Below are positions 48,012-60,073 of a DNA stretch of 64,000 bases, piece by piece; positions within the stretch are counted from its first letter, which is position 1, and each line of letters begins with the position of its first letter. This DNA is from Stenotrophomonas indicatrix (lineage in GTDB: Bacteria; Pseudomonadota; Gammaproteobacteria; Xanthomonadales; Xanthomonadaceae). The stretch is from contig NZ_PEJS01000001.1 of NCBI RefSeq assembly GCF_002750975.1, forward strand, positions 2,418,001 to 2,482,000, read 5' to 3'. The notes under the pieces are model-generated. The model ran no database searches. It saw only the letters and a list, made by a program, of their open reading frames with translations, and was not told the DNA's origin. The translations under genes and the position numbers were made by a program.

Positions 48012-49076
48012 TCAACCGCCGAAGGCGGTACGCATGTTCTCCGCGGTCGGGTTCAGGATCACCCCCCGCTCGGTCACGATGGCATCGATCAGCTCGCCCG
48101 GGGTGACATCGAACACCGGGTTCCAGGCGGCGATGCCCTCGGCCACGGTGCGGGTGCCGCCCACGCCGTACAGTTCGCCCGGGTCGCGCTGCTCGATCTC
48201 GATCTGGCTGCCGTCCACGGTATCCATGTCCACCGTCGAGGACGGCGCCACGACCATGAACTTCACCCCGTGGTGGCGGGCCGCGATGGCCAGCTGGTAG
48301 GTGCCGATCTTGTTGGCCGTATCGCCATTGGCGCAGATGCGGTCAGCGCCTACGATCACCCACTGCACCGCACCGGTCTTCATCAGGTGCGAGGCGGCCG
48401 AGTCGGCGATCAGCGTCGCGTCGATGCCGTCCTGCTGCAGCTCCCACACGGTCAGGCGCGCACCCTGCAACCACGGCCGGGTCTCACCTGCAAACACACG
48501 GGCGATGCGGTCCTGGGCCATGCCGGCGCGGATCACGCCCAGCGCCGTACCGAAGCCGGCGGTGGCCAGCGAGCCGGTATTGCAATGGGTCAACACGCCG
48601 CTGCCGGCCTCGATCAGGCCGGCACCGAGTGCGCCCATGTGGCGGTTCGCGGCGAGGTCTTCTTCGGCGATCGCTTGCGCTTCAGCCTCCAGCAGCGCCT
48701 TCCAGTCGGCACCGGCAGCGTTCAGGCAACGTCGCATGCGTGCCAGCGCCCAGGCCAGGTTGACCGCCGTCGGGCGCGAGGCATTCAGCCGCTGCAGCGC
48801 CGGTTCCAGCTGCTGCAGGGCATGCGCGCCATCGGCCGCCTGCACATCACGTGCGGCCAGCACCACACCCCAGGCGGCGGCGATGCCGATGGCCGGCGCA
48901 CCGCGCACGGTCAGGGCGTGGATGGCGGCAGCCACCTCATCGCTGTCATGGCAGGCCACATGCTCGACCACGAACGGCAGCTTGCGCTGGTCGAGCAGTT
49001 GCAGGGCATCGCCGGTCCACAGGATCGGGCGGATGTGGTCGTAGCGGGCGTAGTCGAGGTCGGTGGCGGTATTCAT
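48012..49076 (-). CDS. mtnA: S-methyl-5-thioribose-1-phosphate isomerase
   Basis: A 354-residue enzyme converting methylthioribose-1-phosphate to the ribulose form in methionine salvage. Catalytic Cys is in [20 protein letters not shown] near residue 157, and Asp in [20 protein letters not shown] near 236; [22 protein letters not shown] end ([18 protein letters not shown]) is typical of the eIF2B-related fold. The start at 49076 gives the standard N-terminus. No other methionine-salvage gene is adjacent. The gene order mtnA-gyrA is on the same strand. Confidence 0.97.
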   Translation of the reverse strand: MNTATDLDYARYDHIRPILWTGDALQLLDQRKLPFVVEHVACHDSDEVAAAIHALTVRGAPAIGIAAAWGVVLAARDVQAADGAHALQQLEPALQRLNASRPTAVNLAWALARMRRCLNAAGADWKALLEAEAQAIAEEDLAANRHMGALGAGLIEAGSGVLTHCNTGSLATAGFGTALGVIRAGMAQDRIARVFAGETRPWLQGARLTVWELQQDGIDATLIADSAASHLMKTGAVQWVIVGADRICANGDTANKIGTYQLAIAARHHGVKFMVVAPSSTVDMDTVDGSQIEIEQRDPGELYGVGGTRTVAEGIAAWNPVFDVTPGELIDAIVTERGVILNPTAENMRTAFGG

Positions 49077-49123
49077 GGCCCCATTGTAGGGCCACGCCAC
49101 GCACGGATGGACCCCGTCCGGGG

Positions 49124-49867
49124 TCAGTTCACCGAGAATTCGGCGCGGCAGCCGCCATCGACCCAGATGCCGTTGCGGTTCCAGCCCCAGGTGCTGCCTT
49201 CCTCGCACGGGGTGCTGGAAAGCTGGTTGGAGAGGGTGGCGCTGGTGGAGATGCTGGCGCCACAGAAGCGGCGCTTCTTGGACTTGGATTCGCAGGTCAG
49301 CCGGCGCGGCATGTCGACGAAACGGCCCTGCTCGTCGGCCACCTCGAAATCACCCTGGCAACCGCGGGTGGTCCACACCTCATTGCGCTTGTAGCCCCAG
49401 CCCTGCCCTTCCCGGCACGGCAGCACCGACAGCTGCCGCAGCAACCGTACCGGCGCACCGTCCAGGCGTACCGGGCAGCTCTGCGGGCGGCCATTGGACT
49501 CACAGCGCACTACCCGCCGCACCAGTCGCTTGCGGCCCTCGGCCGAGGGCACGGCATCATTCTCTGCGCGGCGCGCGCGGAACTCGGCGCGGCAGCCCAG
49601 CGTCACCCACACGCCACTGCGGTCGGTGCCCCACTCGCTGCCACGGATGCAGCTGTTGCTGGACAACTGGCGGATCAGGTCAACGCCGTTGCTGACATCG
49701 ATGTCGCAATGCACCCAACCCATGTCGCGGGATTCGCAGGTCACCACTTCGCTGTCATAGCCAAGCGACTGCGCCGATGCGGTCGACGGAAGCAGGCCAC
49801 CCCATATCGCCACGGAGTACATCGGTGCCGCTACGACCGCAAACCACTTGACCAAAGCCTTCCCCAT
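49124..49867 (-). CDS. Secreted DUF3011 repeat protein
   Basis: A 247-residue exported protein with a signal peptide (about residues 1-32, ending TASA). The mature part is three copies of a 60-70 residue module, each with C-E-S near its start, RQLS-x-x-x-C in the middle and WG-x(4-6)-VWV/T-x-x-GC-x-x-F at its end (copies near 42-97, 120-174 and 190-247). This is the DUF3011 pattern, with three conserved Cys per module. Role unknown; the repeated, disulfide-linked layout suggests surface binding. The start is not well fixed: ATG 49867 has only a weak ribosome site. Confidence 0.85.
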   Translation of the reverse strand: MGKALVKWFAVVAAPMYSVAIWGGLLPSTASAQSLGYDSEVVTCESRDMGWVHCDIDVSNGVDLIRQLSSNSCIRGSEWGTDRSGVWVTLGCRAEFRARRAENDAVPSAEGRKRLVRRVVRCESNGRPQSCPVRLDGAPVRLLRQLSVLPCREGQGWGYKRNEVWTTRGCQGDFEVADEQGRFVDMPRRLTCESKSKKRRFCGASISTSATLSNQLSSTPCEEGSTWGWNRNGIWVDGGCRAEFSVN

Positions 49868-49989
49868 GAATGGATGAACCACGACGCAAGTGTGCGGTAT
49901 CGGCTGTGATAAGAGCATCATCGTGCTTGCTGAATCAAGCGCGCAGACGCGTGTTTTCGTTCAGCCTGCCAGGTGCAGGGGAAATCGGC

Positions 49990-50946
49990 TCATGCGTGGG
50001 CGAAATCGAATGCAAGCACGTCGGCGATGCGCGGTGTGCGGTGCATCGCCATCAGCAGGCGATCAATGCCAACGGCAACACCGGCACAGGCGGGCATTGC
50101 AGGCAGTGCACGCAACAACGCTTCATCCAGCGCGGGCTGTACCTGCCCCCGTGCATGGCGACGCTGCAGGTCATGCTGGAAACGCGCGCGCTGTTCAGCC
50201 GCATCGTTCAGTTCGTTATAGCCATTGGCCAGTTCCACCGCGCCCAGGTACAGCTCGAAACGCTCGGCCAGCGGCGGTGTGCCGGGGCGGATGCGCGCCA
50301 GTGCCGCCTGGCTGGCGGGCCAGTCGTGGACCACGGTCATGACCGTGTCATCGAAGTGCGGTTGGATACGGTGGGTCATCAACAGATCCAGCCAATCATC
50401 GCGGGTCAGGCCTACCGGATCGATGTGCACCTCGCCCAGCGCGGCGCGCAGTTGGCCCTCATCGGCATCGAACGGGTCCACGCCGGCCTGTTGCTGAAAC
50501 AGTTCGCGATAGCTCAGCACGCGCAGCGTCGCGCAGCGGCCAACCAGCGCCAACGCCTGCCCCACCAGTTCCGCGGTTTCCTGCAGCAACCGATGGTGGT
50601 CCCAGCCAACCCGATACCACTCCAGCATGGTGAACTCGGGATTGTGGCGGCCACCGGCTTCGCCATTGCGGAATACCCGGCCGAGCTCATAGCAGTCGCC
50701 CACGCCGGCAGCGAGCAGGCGCTTGAGCGGGAACTCCGGCGAGGTGCGCAGCCAGCGTCGGCGTCCGCCCGCATCGACATGGCCGCTGAAATCGGTGTGG
50801 AAGCTGTCGATGTTCGGCTCGGTGTTGCCGGCCACGGAAAGGATCGGCGTTTCCACTTCCAGCACGCCACGCTCGGCGAAGAAGCGTCGCACCAGCGCAT
50901 TGAGGCTGGCACGCTGTTGCAGGCTGCGCAGCAGTGCCTCGCTCAC
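49990..50946 (-). CDS. epmA: Elongation factor P--(R)-beta-lysine ligase
   Basis: A 318-residue class II lysyl-tRNA-synthetase-like enzyme (GenX/PoxA/YjeA) that attaches beta-lysine to EF-P. It lacks the anticodon-binding domain, as expected. Motif 1 is in VEVETPILSVAGNTEPN near residue 32, motif 2 in YELGRVFRNGEAGGRHNPEF near 87, and motif 3 in CAGVAVGIDRLLMAMH near 290. The ATG at 50946 overlaps the stop of the upstream acetyltransferase gene by 4 bases. EpmB and EF-P genes are not in the window. Confidence 0.95.
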   Translation of the reverse strand: MSEALLRSLQQRASLNALVRRFFAERGVLEVETPILSVAGNTEPNIDSFHTDFSGHVDAGGRRRWLRTSPEFPLKRLLAAGVGDCYELGRVFRNGEAGGRHNPEFTMLEWYRVGWDHHRLLQETAELVGQALALVGRCATLRVLSYRELFQQQAGVDPFDADEGQLRAALGEVHIDPVGLTRDDWLDLLMTHRIQPHFDDTVMTVVHDWPASQAALARIRPGTPPLAERFELYLGAVELANGYNELNDAAEQRARFQHDLQRRHARGQVQPALDEALLRALPAMPACAGVAVGIDRLLMAMHRTPRIADVLAFDFAHA

Positions 50947-51428
50947 AGGATGCCCTCCGGCCGCGGATGGTCCAGCGGCAGGGTCAGCAGATCGCGCGTG
51001 TCATCGATGTAGCCACTGGCCAGGTACAGGCGGCGCGCCAGTTCGTTGTGATGGTTCACCTCCAGCCGCAGCCGGCTGACCCCGCGCCCGCGCGCGCGTT
51101 GTTCGCAGATGGCCAGCGCCCGCTTGCCACGGCCACGGCCACGCGCGCGGTGGCTGAGGTAGAGCTCGTCGAGCAGCATGAAATGGCCGCCCTGCTCCAG
51201 GCTGAAGCCCATCGCGATCACCGCATAGCCAACGACGGCCGCGGCCTCGTCCAGCCACAGCAGCACTTCCCCGTTGCGCGGATCGGCCAGCAGCGCATCG
51301 ACACCACGGCGCACGCGCGCATCGTCGAATTCGATCTTGTCTTCGGCGTAGAAATCGCGCATCAGCGCGATCAGCAGTTCCTCGTCGGCACGGGTGGCCA
51401 GGCGGAAATCCAGCGGAGCGGTCTGCAT
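50943..51428 (-). CDS. GNAT-family N-acetyltransferase
   Basis: A 161-residue acetyltransferase. The acetyl-CoA loop is RARGRGRGKRALAICEQRA near residues 105-123, preceded by the strand LLDELYLSHRA. The start at 51428 (MQTAPLDFRLATRADEELLI) is the family-typical N-terminus. Substrate unknown. It overlaps epmA by 4 bases and lies 51 bases past the ligA stop on the same strand, so it may share the ligA or epmA transcript; an EF-P link is only suggested by the overlap. Confidence 0.88.
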   Translation of the reverse strand: MQTAPLDFRLATRADEELLIALMRDFYAEDKIEFDDARVRRGVDALLADPRNGEVLLWLDEAAAVVGYAVIAMGFSLEQGGHFMLLDELYLSHRARGRGRGKRALAICEQRARGRGVSRLRLEVNHHNELARRLYLASGYIDDTRDLLTLPLDHPRPEGIL

Positions 51429-51479
51429 CAGTGTTCCTTTGCGGTTGCGTGCCGGGTGCCTGCGCACCCGGCCGGTTCA

Positions 51480-53978
<2,499 letters not shown>

Positions 53979-54131
53979 CTACCGCGCCTGCGCGCAGCAC
54001 CTTGTAGAGCTGGGCCATGCGGGACTGGCGGCGAGCAACGGTCGCCCATGGTTGGAGACGCTGCACAGCCCCTTGCCCGCGCTGACCACCAGCGCTAGCG
54101 TGCGTCGGTCGCCCTTCCGGAACCGTCCCCT

Positions 54132-55256
54132 GTGACCTTGCCTGCCTCCCGTCGCCACTTCCTGCAGATGGCCGGTGCCGGTCTCGCCCTCGCCAGCAGC
54201 GGCCTGCCCCGGTCGGCCCAGGCCCAGCCGGCGACCGTTGCGCCGCCACCCGCCGATGCGGGCGCGGCGCTGCTGAACTTCAACGAATGCCCCTATGGCC
54301 CCTCGCCGGCCGCACAGCAGGCGGCGCGCGACAGCATCGCCAGCTGCGGCCGTTACCGCTTCGCCCTGGCCGGTGAGGTGCGCGACGCATTCATCGCCCA
54401 GGCCGGCATTCCCGCCGACCACGTGCGCCTGTATCCGGGCTCCAGCGAACCGCTGAACCGTGCGGCGACACTGTGGACCGGCCCGCAGGCGGGCCTGGTG
54501 GTGGCCGACCCGACCTTCGAGACGCTGGGCGAGATGGCAGCTGCGCGCGGCGCCCATGTGCAGACGGTACCGCTGCGCGGCGATGGCGCGCACGACCTGC
54601 GCGCGATGGCGGCCGCCGCGCACGCGCGACCGACCGGCCTGCTGTACGTGTGCAATCCCAACAACCCCACCGGCTCGATCAGTCCGGCCAACGAGCTGGC
54701 CTGGCTGCTGGCCAACAAGCCCGCAGGTACCCGGGTGCTGCTGGACGAGGCCTATCTGCAGTACAGCGAACAGCCCAGCCTGATTGCAAAGGTGGCCCAG
54801 CGCGATGACCTGATCGTGCTGCGCACCTTCTCCAAGCTGTACGGCATGGCCGGCCTGCGTCTTGGCGTGGCTGCAGCGCATCCGGAGCGCCTGCGCGAGC
54901 TGGCGAGCCTGGGCGAGAACCCGCTGCCGGTGCCCGCCCTTGCAGCGGCACTGGCCAGCCTGCGCGACCCGCAGTTGATCCCGCGACGACGTCTGCAGAA
55001 CGCCAAGGTCCGGCAGGCCACCATCGCCTGGCTGGGCAAGCGTGGCTTTGACTGCCTGCCGACCGAAGCGAACTGCTTCGTGGTGGATGTGCAGCGCGAC
55101 GGCGCGGCCTTTGCCAAGGCGATGGCGGACAACGGCGTGGTGATCGGCCGCAGCTGGCCGATCTGGCCGCAGCGCGTGCGCGTGACCGTGGGCACCGAAG
55201 AGGAAATGGCCGCATTCCGCAACGCGTTCGCGAAAGTGGCTGGGGTACCGGTCTGA
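54132..55256 (+). CDS. HisC-like PLP aminotransferase with twin-arginine signal peptide
   Basis: A 374-residue aminotransferase of fold type I, class I/II, closest in motifs to histidinol-phosphate aminotransferases: LNFNECPYGPSPAAQ near residue 48, NPNNPTGSISPANE near 177, and the PLP Lys in RTFSKLYGMAGLRLG near 236. Unusually it begins with GTG at 54132 and a Tat-type signal, SRRHFLQMAGAGLALASSGL, ending near SAQAQP, which predicts export of a folded, cofactor-loaded enzyme. A cytoplasmic form could start at the internal ATG 54168. Substrate unknown. It lies, in opposite orientation, between zipA and ligA. A REP cluster follows. Confidence 0.85.
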   Translation: MTLPASRRHFLQMAGAGLALASSGLPRSAQAQPATVAPPPADAGAALLNFNECPYGPSPAAQQAARDSIASCGRYRFALAGEVRDAFIAQAGIPADHVRLYPGSSEPLNRAATLWTGPQAGLVVADPTFETLGEMAAARGAHVQTVPLRGDGAHDLRAMAAAAHARPTGLLYVCNPNNPTGSISPANELAWLLANKPAGTRVLLDEAYLQYSEQPSLIAKVAQRDDLIVLRTFSKLYGMAGLRLGVAAAHPERLRELASLGENPLPVPALAAALASLRDPQLIPRRRLQNAKVRQATIAWLGKRGFDCLPTEANCFVVDVQRDGAAFAKAMADNGVVIGRSWPIWPQRVRVTVGTEEEMAAFRNAFAKVAGVPV

Positions 55257-55260
55257 CCCT

Positions 55261-55370
55261 ATCCACGCATGGCGTGGATCTACTGGTCTGGTGGGGGGCG
55301 AACCCTGGTTCGCCGCATCCACGCATGGCGTGGATCTACTGTTGTGGGTGCCGACCGTTGGTCGGCACGC
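55261..55370 (-). repeat. Cluster of inverted SMAG palindromes
   Basis: Two minus-oriented copies of the GTAGATCCACGCCATGCGTG type (55261-55283 and 55317-55339, 56 bp apart) and a third hairpin, GTGCCGACCGTTGGTCGGCA then C (55350-55370), without a GTAG head. They fill the gap between the convergent aminotransferase and zipA genes. Confidence 0.87.
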
Positions 55371-55385
55371 CAGGACCTGCCGCGC

Positions 55386-56123
55386 TTACCAGCGCGGGGT
55401 CTTGGTCAGCGGCGGCGCCTGGTGCTGGCGATCATAGGCGCGCAGCTCATCACGGATGTGGGCGATGCGCTGGCGGCCGAGCGCGTTGCGGCTGTCATCC
55501 AGCACCACGCCATCGAGCAGTTCAGCCATGCGCTGCACGGTCGGCAGCATCTTCTCCCAGGCGTCCAGCGCGGTCAGCGGTGCCGGCAGGGTCAGGAAGA
55601 AGGCGATGGCCGGGGTTTCCATGGCGCGGATGTTGCCCATATCGAAGCTGCCCGGCTTCATGATGCTGGCCATCGAGAAAATCGGGCCCCGCTCGGGATG
55701 CCCCTCCACCAGCCGGTGGAAGACATTCATGTGGCCAAACACCAGGCCGGTCTTCTCCGCTGCCACGACGATGTCTTCGCCGCGCAGCTGCTCACCGGCG
55801 CGGGCGGCCACGAACAGCGAAACGATCTTGTCGAAATCCTGCGTCGCACGCTTGCCCAGGTCGCTGGCCGCGCCATCGACATCGGGCAGCCCCAGTTCGG
55901 CCTGCTCGACCGTCTCGCCCATGCCCGGCTCGACGCGGTCGCCGGCCACAGGCACGCCATCCTCGCCCAGCACCGGCTCGCGACGCTCGCCGCTGGTCGG
56001 TTCGGCGCTATCGAGGCGACGGCCCTGGGGCTTCTTTTTCGGGCGGCCAAACAGGAAGATCGCAGCGACCAACAGCAGGCCGGCGGCCAGGATGCCGATG
56101 CGCAACAGTGCCGTGTCGGACAT
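55386..56123 (-). CDS. zipA: Cell division protein ZipA
   Basis: A 245-residue division protein. One N-terminal membrane segment (LLRIGILAAGLLLVAAIFLF, residues 6-25) is followed by a basic patch (GRPKKKPQGRR), an acidic Pro/Glu linker and the C-terminal FtsZ-binding domain (about 110-245: LFVAARAGEQLRGEDIVVAA, PAIAFFLTLPAPLTALDAWE). It tethers FtsZ to the membrane. Shorter than E. coli ZipA because of a short linker. It lies 46 bases downstream of smc on the same strand; ligA, normally next, is displaced. Confidence 0.93.
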   Translation of the reverse strand: MSDTALLRIGILAAGLLLVAAIFLFGRPKKKPQGRRLDSAEPTSGERREPVLGEDGVPVAGDRVEPGMGETVEQAELGLPDVDGAASDLGKRATQDFDKIVSLFVAARAGEQLRGEDIVVAAEKTGLVFGHMNVFHRLVEGHPERGPIFSMASIMKPGSFDMGNIRAMETPAIAFFLTLPAPLTALDAWEKMLPTVQRMAELLDGVVLDDSRNALGRQRIAHIRDELRAYDRQHQAPPLTKTPRW

Positions 56124-56169
56124 TCGTTAGGTTCTCCGGCTAGTTCATTCAGGTAACTAGGATGGCACG

Positions 56170-59100
56170 TCAGGCCGCGCCCGCCAATCGCGCGGCTTCT
56201 TCCAGGTCCACGCTGACCAGGCGGCTGACTCCCGGCTCGCGCATCGTCACGCCCGACAACTGGTGCGCCGCTTCCATCGTGGCCTTGTTGTGGCTGACGA
56301 ACAGGAACTGCACCTTCTCGCTCATTTCCTTGACCATGTTGGCCAGGCGGCCGACGTTGGCTTCATCCAGCGGCGCGTCCACCTCGTCCAGCAGGCAGAA
56401 CGGTGCCGGGTTGAGCTGGAAGATCGCAAACACCAGCGCCACGGCGGTCATCGCCTTTTCGCCGCCGGACAGCAGCGAGATGCTCGACACGCGCTTGCCC
56501 GGGGGACGCGCCATGATGGTCACGCCGGTATCGAGAAGGTCTTCGCCGGTCAGCTCCAGGTAGGCGTGGCCGCCACCGAACAGGCGCGGATACAGCGCCT
56601 GCACACCGGCGTTGACACGGTCGAAGGTGTCCTTGAAGCGGCCCCGGGTTTCGCGGTCGATCTTGCGGATCGCATCTTCCAGGGTCTCCAGCGCGGTGGT
56701 CAGGTCCACGTGCTGCGCATCCAGATACTCCGAGCGCTGCGAGGCTTCGCCATACTCGTGGATCGCGGCCAGGTTGACCGGCTCCAGCCGGCGCATACGA
56801 CCGTCGATCTGGTGCACCGCCTGCTCCCAGTCGCCCAGGCGGGCCTCTTCGGGCAGCGCGTTGATCACATCCTGCAGCACGAAACCGGCCTTCTCCACTG
56901 CGCCCTGCAGGGTTTCGGCACTGAGTACCAGCGCCTGCTGGTCCAGCTTGCGCTGCGAGATGCGCTCGCGCTGGGACAGCGCCTGCTCGTCGCGCTGGTG
57001 GCGGGTCTGCTCGTAGTTGCGCAGTTCGGCATCGATGCCATCCAGCAACGTGCGCGCTTCGGTCAGCACGCGATCGGCACGGACACGCTCTTCCAGCGCG
57101 TTCTGGTGCTCGGCCTGCAGCGATTCGACCGGGGTATCGCCTTCGTCCAGCTGCGAATGCAGTTCGCCCAGGCGTGCATCAAGCTGGCCGCGCTGGGTGC
57201 TCATGCGTTCCAGCGCTTGGCTCAACGACGCCACCTGGGCGCGCTGTGATTCCAGGGTCAGGGCCAACGCGTGCGACCGCTCGCGCACCGCACGGGCGGC
57301 GTCGCGGGCCAGATCACGCGCCTCGGTCAACTGACGGCGTTCGCCCTCCAGGCCCTGCCGGTTCGACTCCAGGTCACCCATGCTGTTGACCGCATTCTCC
57401 AACCGCGCACGCGCTTCACGCGCCTGCTCGCGATTGATGTCCAGGGTCTCCAGCAACTGGCTGAGCTCGCCTTCGATACGGTCGATGCGCGTACGTGCCG
57501 CCTCCACCTTGCCCTGCTGGCCCTGCAGCTGGCCGGCCAGTTCGGACACCGCGCGGTGCGCCAGGTACAGCGCACGCTGCGCATCCTCGCGCTGCTGTTC
57601 GGCGGCCAACAGGTGCTCGCGGAAACCGGCCAGCTGTTCTTCCAGTTCGGCTTCGCGCGATTGCAGCTGCTCGATCTGCTCGCGCAGTTCGTTGATTTCG
57701 CGTTCGCGCAGCAGCGCGCCCTGCTTGGCGGCGCCGGAGCGCGACACGCGCACCCAGCCTTCGCCCAGGCGTTCGCCGCCCTGGGTGATGATGGAATCTC
57801 CCTCGGGCAGGCTGGCCTGCAGTGCATTGGCTTCGGCAAGGTCACGCGCGCCGTGCAGGCGCGCAAGCAGGCGCCGGATCGGCGCCGGGCCCCGCACGCG
57901 TGCAGCCAGCGAGGTCGGCGCAACCTTCAGGTCCGCACCGTCATTGGCAACCAGCGCGATGCGGCCTTCGCCCAGCTCACCCAACGCATCGACCAGGCTG
58001 GCCGGGTCATCGACCAGCACGCCTTCGATCAATTGACCGAGCGCGCTTTCCACTGCGTTTTCCCAACCCGCATCAACATCCAGGCGCTCACCTACGCGCG
58101 CGGCCGAATCCAGCCCACGCGACTTCAGCCACGCCACCGCCGCGCCCTGCTCCTGGCCGAGTGCAGCCTGCTGCAGGGTTTCCAGCGAAGACAGGCGCCC
58201 GCGCAGGCCATTGACCTGCTTGCGCAGCTCGGCCAGCTCGTTCTGCCCGTTGCGCTGCTGCTCCTGCACGGCGGCGACACCGTGCTTGCGCTCCTCGACC
58301 TGCTCGGTCAGCTCATCCAGCGCGGTCTTCTGCGTATCGTGCTGCAGGTGCAGCTGCTCGAAGACTTCATCCAGTGCATCCACGTCCAGCCCAGCACGTT
58401 CGGCCGCCAGCGCTTCGCGGCGACGATCGGCATCAAGGATCTGCTTGTCCAGGTAGTCCACGCGGGTGCGCTCGACCTCGCCGGCGCGCGAGGCTTCCGA
58501 GCTCTGCGAGGTGTGCTGCTCCCAACGCTGCTGCCAATCGGACAACCGCGCTTCGGCCTCACGCAGGCCTTCCTGCTTGATCTCGTTTTCTTCCTGCAGC
58601 GCTTCCAGCTGCGGGGTGGCCGCATCGACCGCTTCGCGCAGCACCATCAGCTTGGCCTCGTCGCCGCTGATGTGCTGGCCCAGTTCGGCCAGTGCCTGGC
58701 GGGTTTCATCGCGCGCCTTGTGCAGGCGCTGCGACAGTTCGCGCTGGTGCTGGATCTGCTGTTCGAGGCGGGCCAGCGTGCTGCCCACCTGGTAGACCTC
58801 GGCCTGCGCGGCATTGAGCGCATCGGCAGCCTCCTCGCGGCGCACGCGGGAAGTCTCGATCCGCGCCTCAGCGTCGCGCTGGTCGGCAATCAGCTGCTGC
58901 AGCTTGGTTTCTTCCTGCGACAGCCCTTCGCGCAGCTTGGACAGGCGACCATCCAGGCCACGGTATTCCAGCGCCTTCCACTCTGCATCCTTGACCCGGC
59001 GCTCTTCCTGCAACGCCTGGTACTGCTCGGCCTGCTTGGCCTGCCGCTTGAGGTGCTCGAGCTGCTTGGTGATTTCCTCGCGCAGGTCGCCGAGGCGGTC

Positions 59101-59673
59101 CAGGTTCTCGCGGGTGTGGCGGATGCGGGTCTCGGTTTCCTTGCGGCGCTCCTTGTACTTGGAGATGCCGGCGGCCTCTTCCAGGTACACGCGCAGGTCT
59201 TCCGGGCGCGCTTCGATGATCTGGCTGATCATGCCCTGCTCGATGATCGAGTAGCTGCGCGGGCCCAGGCCGGTGCCGAGGAACAGGTCGGTGATGTCGC
59301 GACGGCGGCACTTGGTGCCGTTGAGGTAATAATTGCTGCTGCCGTCACGGCTGACGGTACGCTTGACCGAGATCTCGTTGAACGAGGCGTACTCGCCGGA
59401 GATCGTGTGGTCGGAGTTGTCGAAGATCAGCTCGACGGTGGCCTGCGAGACCGGCTTGCGGGCATTGGAACCGGAGAAGATCACGTCGGTGAGCGAGTCA
59501 CCACGCAAGCGGCTGGCCGAACTTTCGCCCATGACCCAACGCACCGCGTCGATGATGTTCGACTTGCCGCAGCCATTGGGTCCCACCACGCCGGTCATGT
59601 TGGTCGGCAGGTGCAGGGTGGTCGGATCGACGAAGGACTTGAAGCCGGACAGCTTGATCGTGGAAAGACGCAT
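56170..59673 (-). CDS. smc: Chromosome partition protein Smc
   Basis: An 1167-residue SMC ATPase that compacts and segregates the chromosome with ScpA/ScpB. Walker A is VVGPNGCGKSNIIDAVRWVM near residues 30-49. Two coiled coils flank a hinge near 520-640 (GVLVDDPASLVDALGELGEG). The C-terminal head carries the signature LLSGGEKAMTAVALVFAIF near 1075 and Walker B FCLLDEVDAPLDEANV near 1100. Length is standard. The start at 59673 is immediate to the conserved MRLSTIKLSGFKSFVDPT. The scp genes are elsewhere. Confidence 0.98.
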   Translation of the reverse strand: MRLSTIKLSGFKSFVDPTTLHLPTNMTGVVGPNGCGKSNIIDAVRWVMGESSASRLRGDSLTDVIFSGSNARKPVSQATVELIFDNSDHTISGEYASFNEISVKRTVSRDGSSNYYLNGTKCRRRDITDLFLGTGLGPRSYSIIEQGMISQIIEARPEDLRVYLEEAAGISKYKERRKETETRIRHTRENLDRLGDLREEITKQLEHLKRQAKQAEQYQALQEERRVKDAEWKALEYRGLDGRLSKLREGLSQEETKLQQLIADQRDAEARIETSRVRREEAADALNAAQAEVYQVGSTLARLEQQIQHQRELSQRLHKARDETRQALAELGQHISGDEAKLMVLREAVDAATPQLEALQEENEIKQEGLREAEARLSDWQQRWEQHTSQSSEASRAGEVERTRVDYLDKQILDADRRREALAAERAGLDVDALDEVFEQLHLQHDTQKTALDELTEQVEERKHGVAAVQEQQRNGQNELAELRKQVNGLRGRLSSLETLQQAALGQEQGAAVAWLKSRGLDSAARVGERLDVDAGWENAVESALGQLIEGVLVDDPASLVDALGELGEGRIALVANDGADLKVAPTSLAARVRGPAPIRRLLARLHGARDLAEANALQASLPEGDSIITQGGERLGEGWVRVSRSGAAKQGALLREREINELREQIEQLQSREAELEEQLAGFREHLLAAEQQREDAQRALYLAHRAVSELAGQLQGQQGKVEAARTRIDRIEGELSQLLETLDINREQAREARARLENAVNSMGDLESNRQGLEGERRQLTEARDLARDAARAVRERSHALALTLESQRAQVASLSQALERMSTQRGQLDARLGELHSQLDEGDTPVESLQAEHQNALEERVRADRVLTEARTLLDGIDAELRNYEQTRHQRDEQALSQRERISQRKLDQQALVLSAETLQGAVEKAGFVLQDVINALPEEARLGDWEQAVHQIDGRMRRLEPVNLAAIHEYGEASQRSEYLDAQHVDLTTALETLEDAIRKIDRETRGRFKDTFDRVNAGVQALYPRLFGGGHAYLELTGEDLLDTGVTIMARPPGKRVSSISLLSGGEKAMTAVALVFAIFQLNPAPFCLLDEVDAPLDEANVGRLANMVKEMSEKVQFLFVSHNKATMEAAHQLSGVTMREPGVSRLVSVDLEEAARLAGAA

Positions 59674-60011
59674 GGCGTGATTGGGTTCCGGGCAAGGGCC
59701 TTACGGCCGCCACCATAGTGGATGTCAGGTCAGCCAGCACCTCAAGCCCTTGATTTCAAAAGAATTCAACAAGGCCAAGGGTGACGCAATGGAATGAGTA
59801 TAGCGGGGCCAATGTTCCACGGGCGGGATGACCGTGGGAGGAGGCTCAGCGCTCACGCCCGCTCGTGCTTCCAGGCTCTGCCGGAGGCCGCCCCGTAAAC
59901 CGACCCGGGTCCGGAAAATGAGGCCAACGCATTGATCTTCATGGATTCATCCAGGATCTATCGGCACGGGCGTCGCACGCCAAGCACCGACCCGGCCGGA
60001 CAGGCCGCCCC
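59674..60011. other. smc upstream region without a gene
   Basis: About 340 bases with no convincing frame. It holds a TATACT hexamer on the minus strand (59797-59802), a possible smc -10, and between it and the start an imperfect palindrome, TTGATTTCAAAAGAATTCAA (59750-59769; 7 of 8 arm bases match). The rest is GC-rich with short inverted repeats. Confidence 0.55.
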
Positions 60012-60043
60012 AAAACAAAACGGGCACCCTTGCGGGCGCCCGT
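60012..60043 (-). terminator. Intrinsic terminator of the rpsF-rpsR-rplI operon
   Basis: On the minus strand, ACGGGCGCCC gcaa GGGTGCCCGT forms a near-perfect stem followed by TTTGTTTTG. It lies 31 bases past the rplI stop. Confidence 0.9.
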
Positions 60044-60073
60044 TCTGGTGATACCAGGCCTTGCGGCGTGGGA

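Noticed and set aside
57271..59718. Long open frame on the plus strand opposite smc (815 codons)
   Set aside because: It mirrors the smc coiled-coil codons (Leu/Gln rich) and has no ribosome site or domain.
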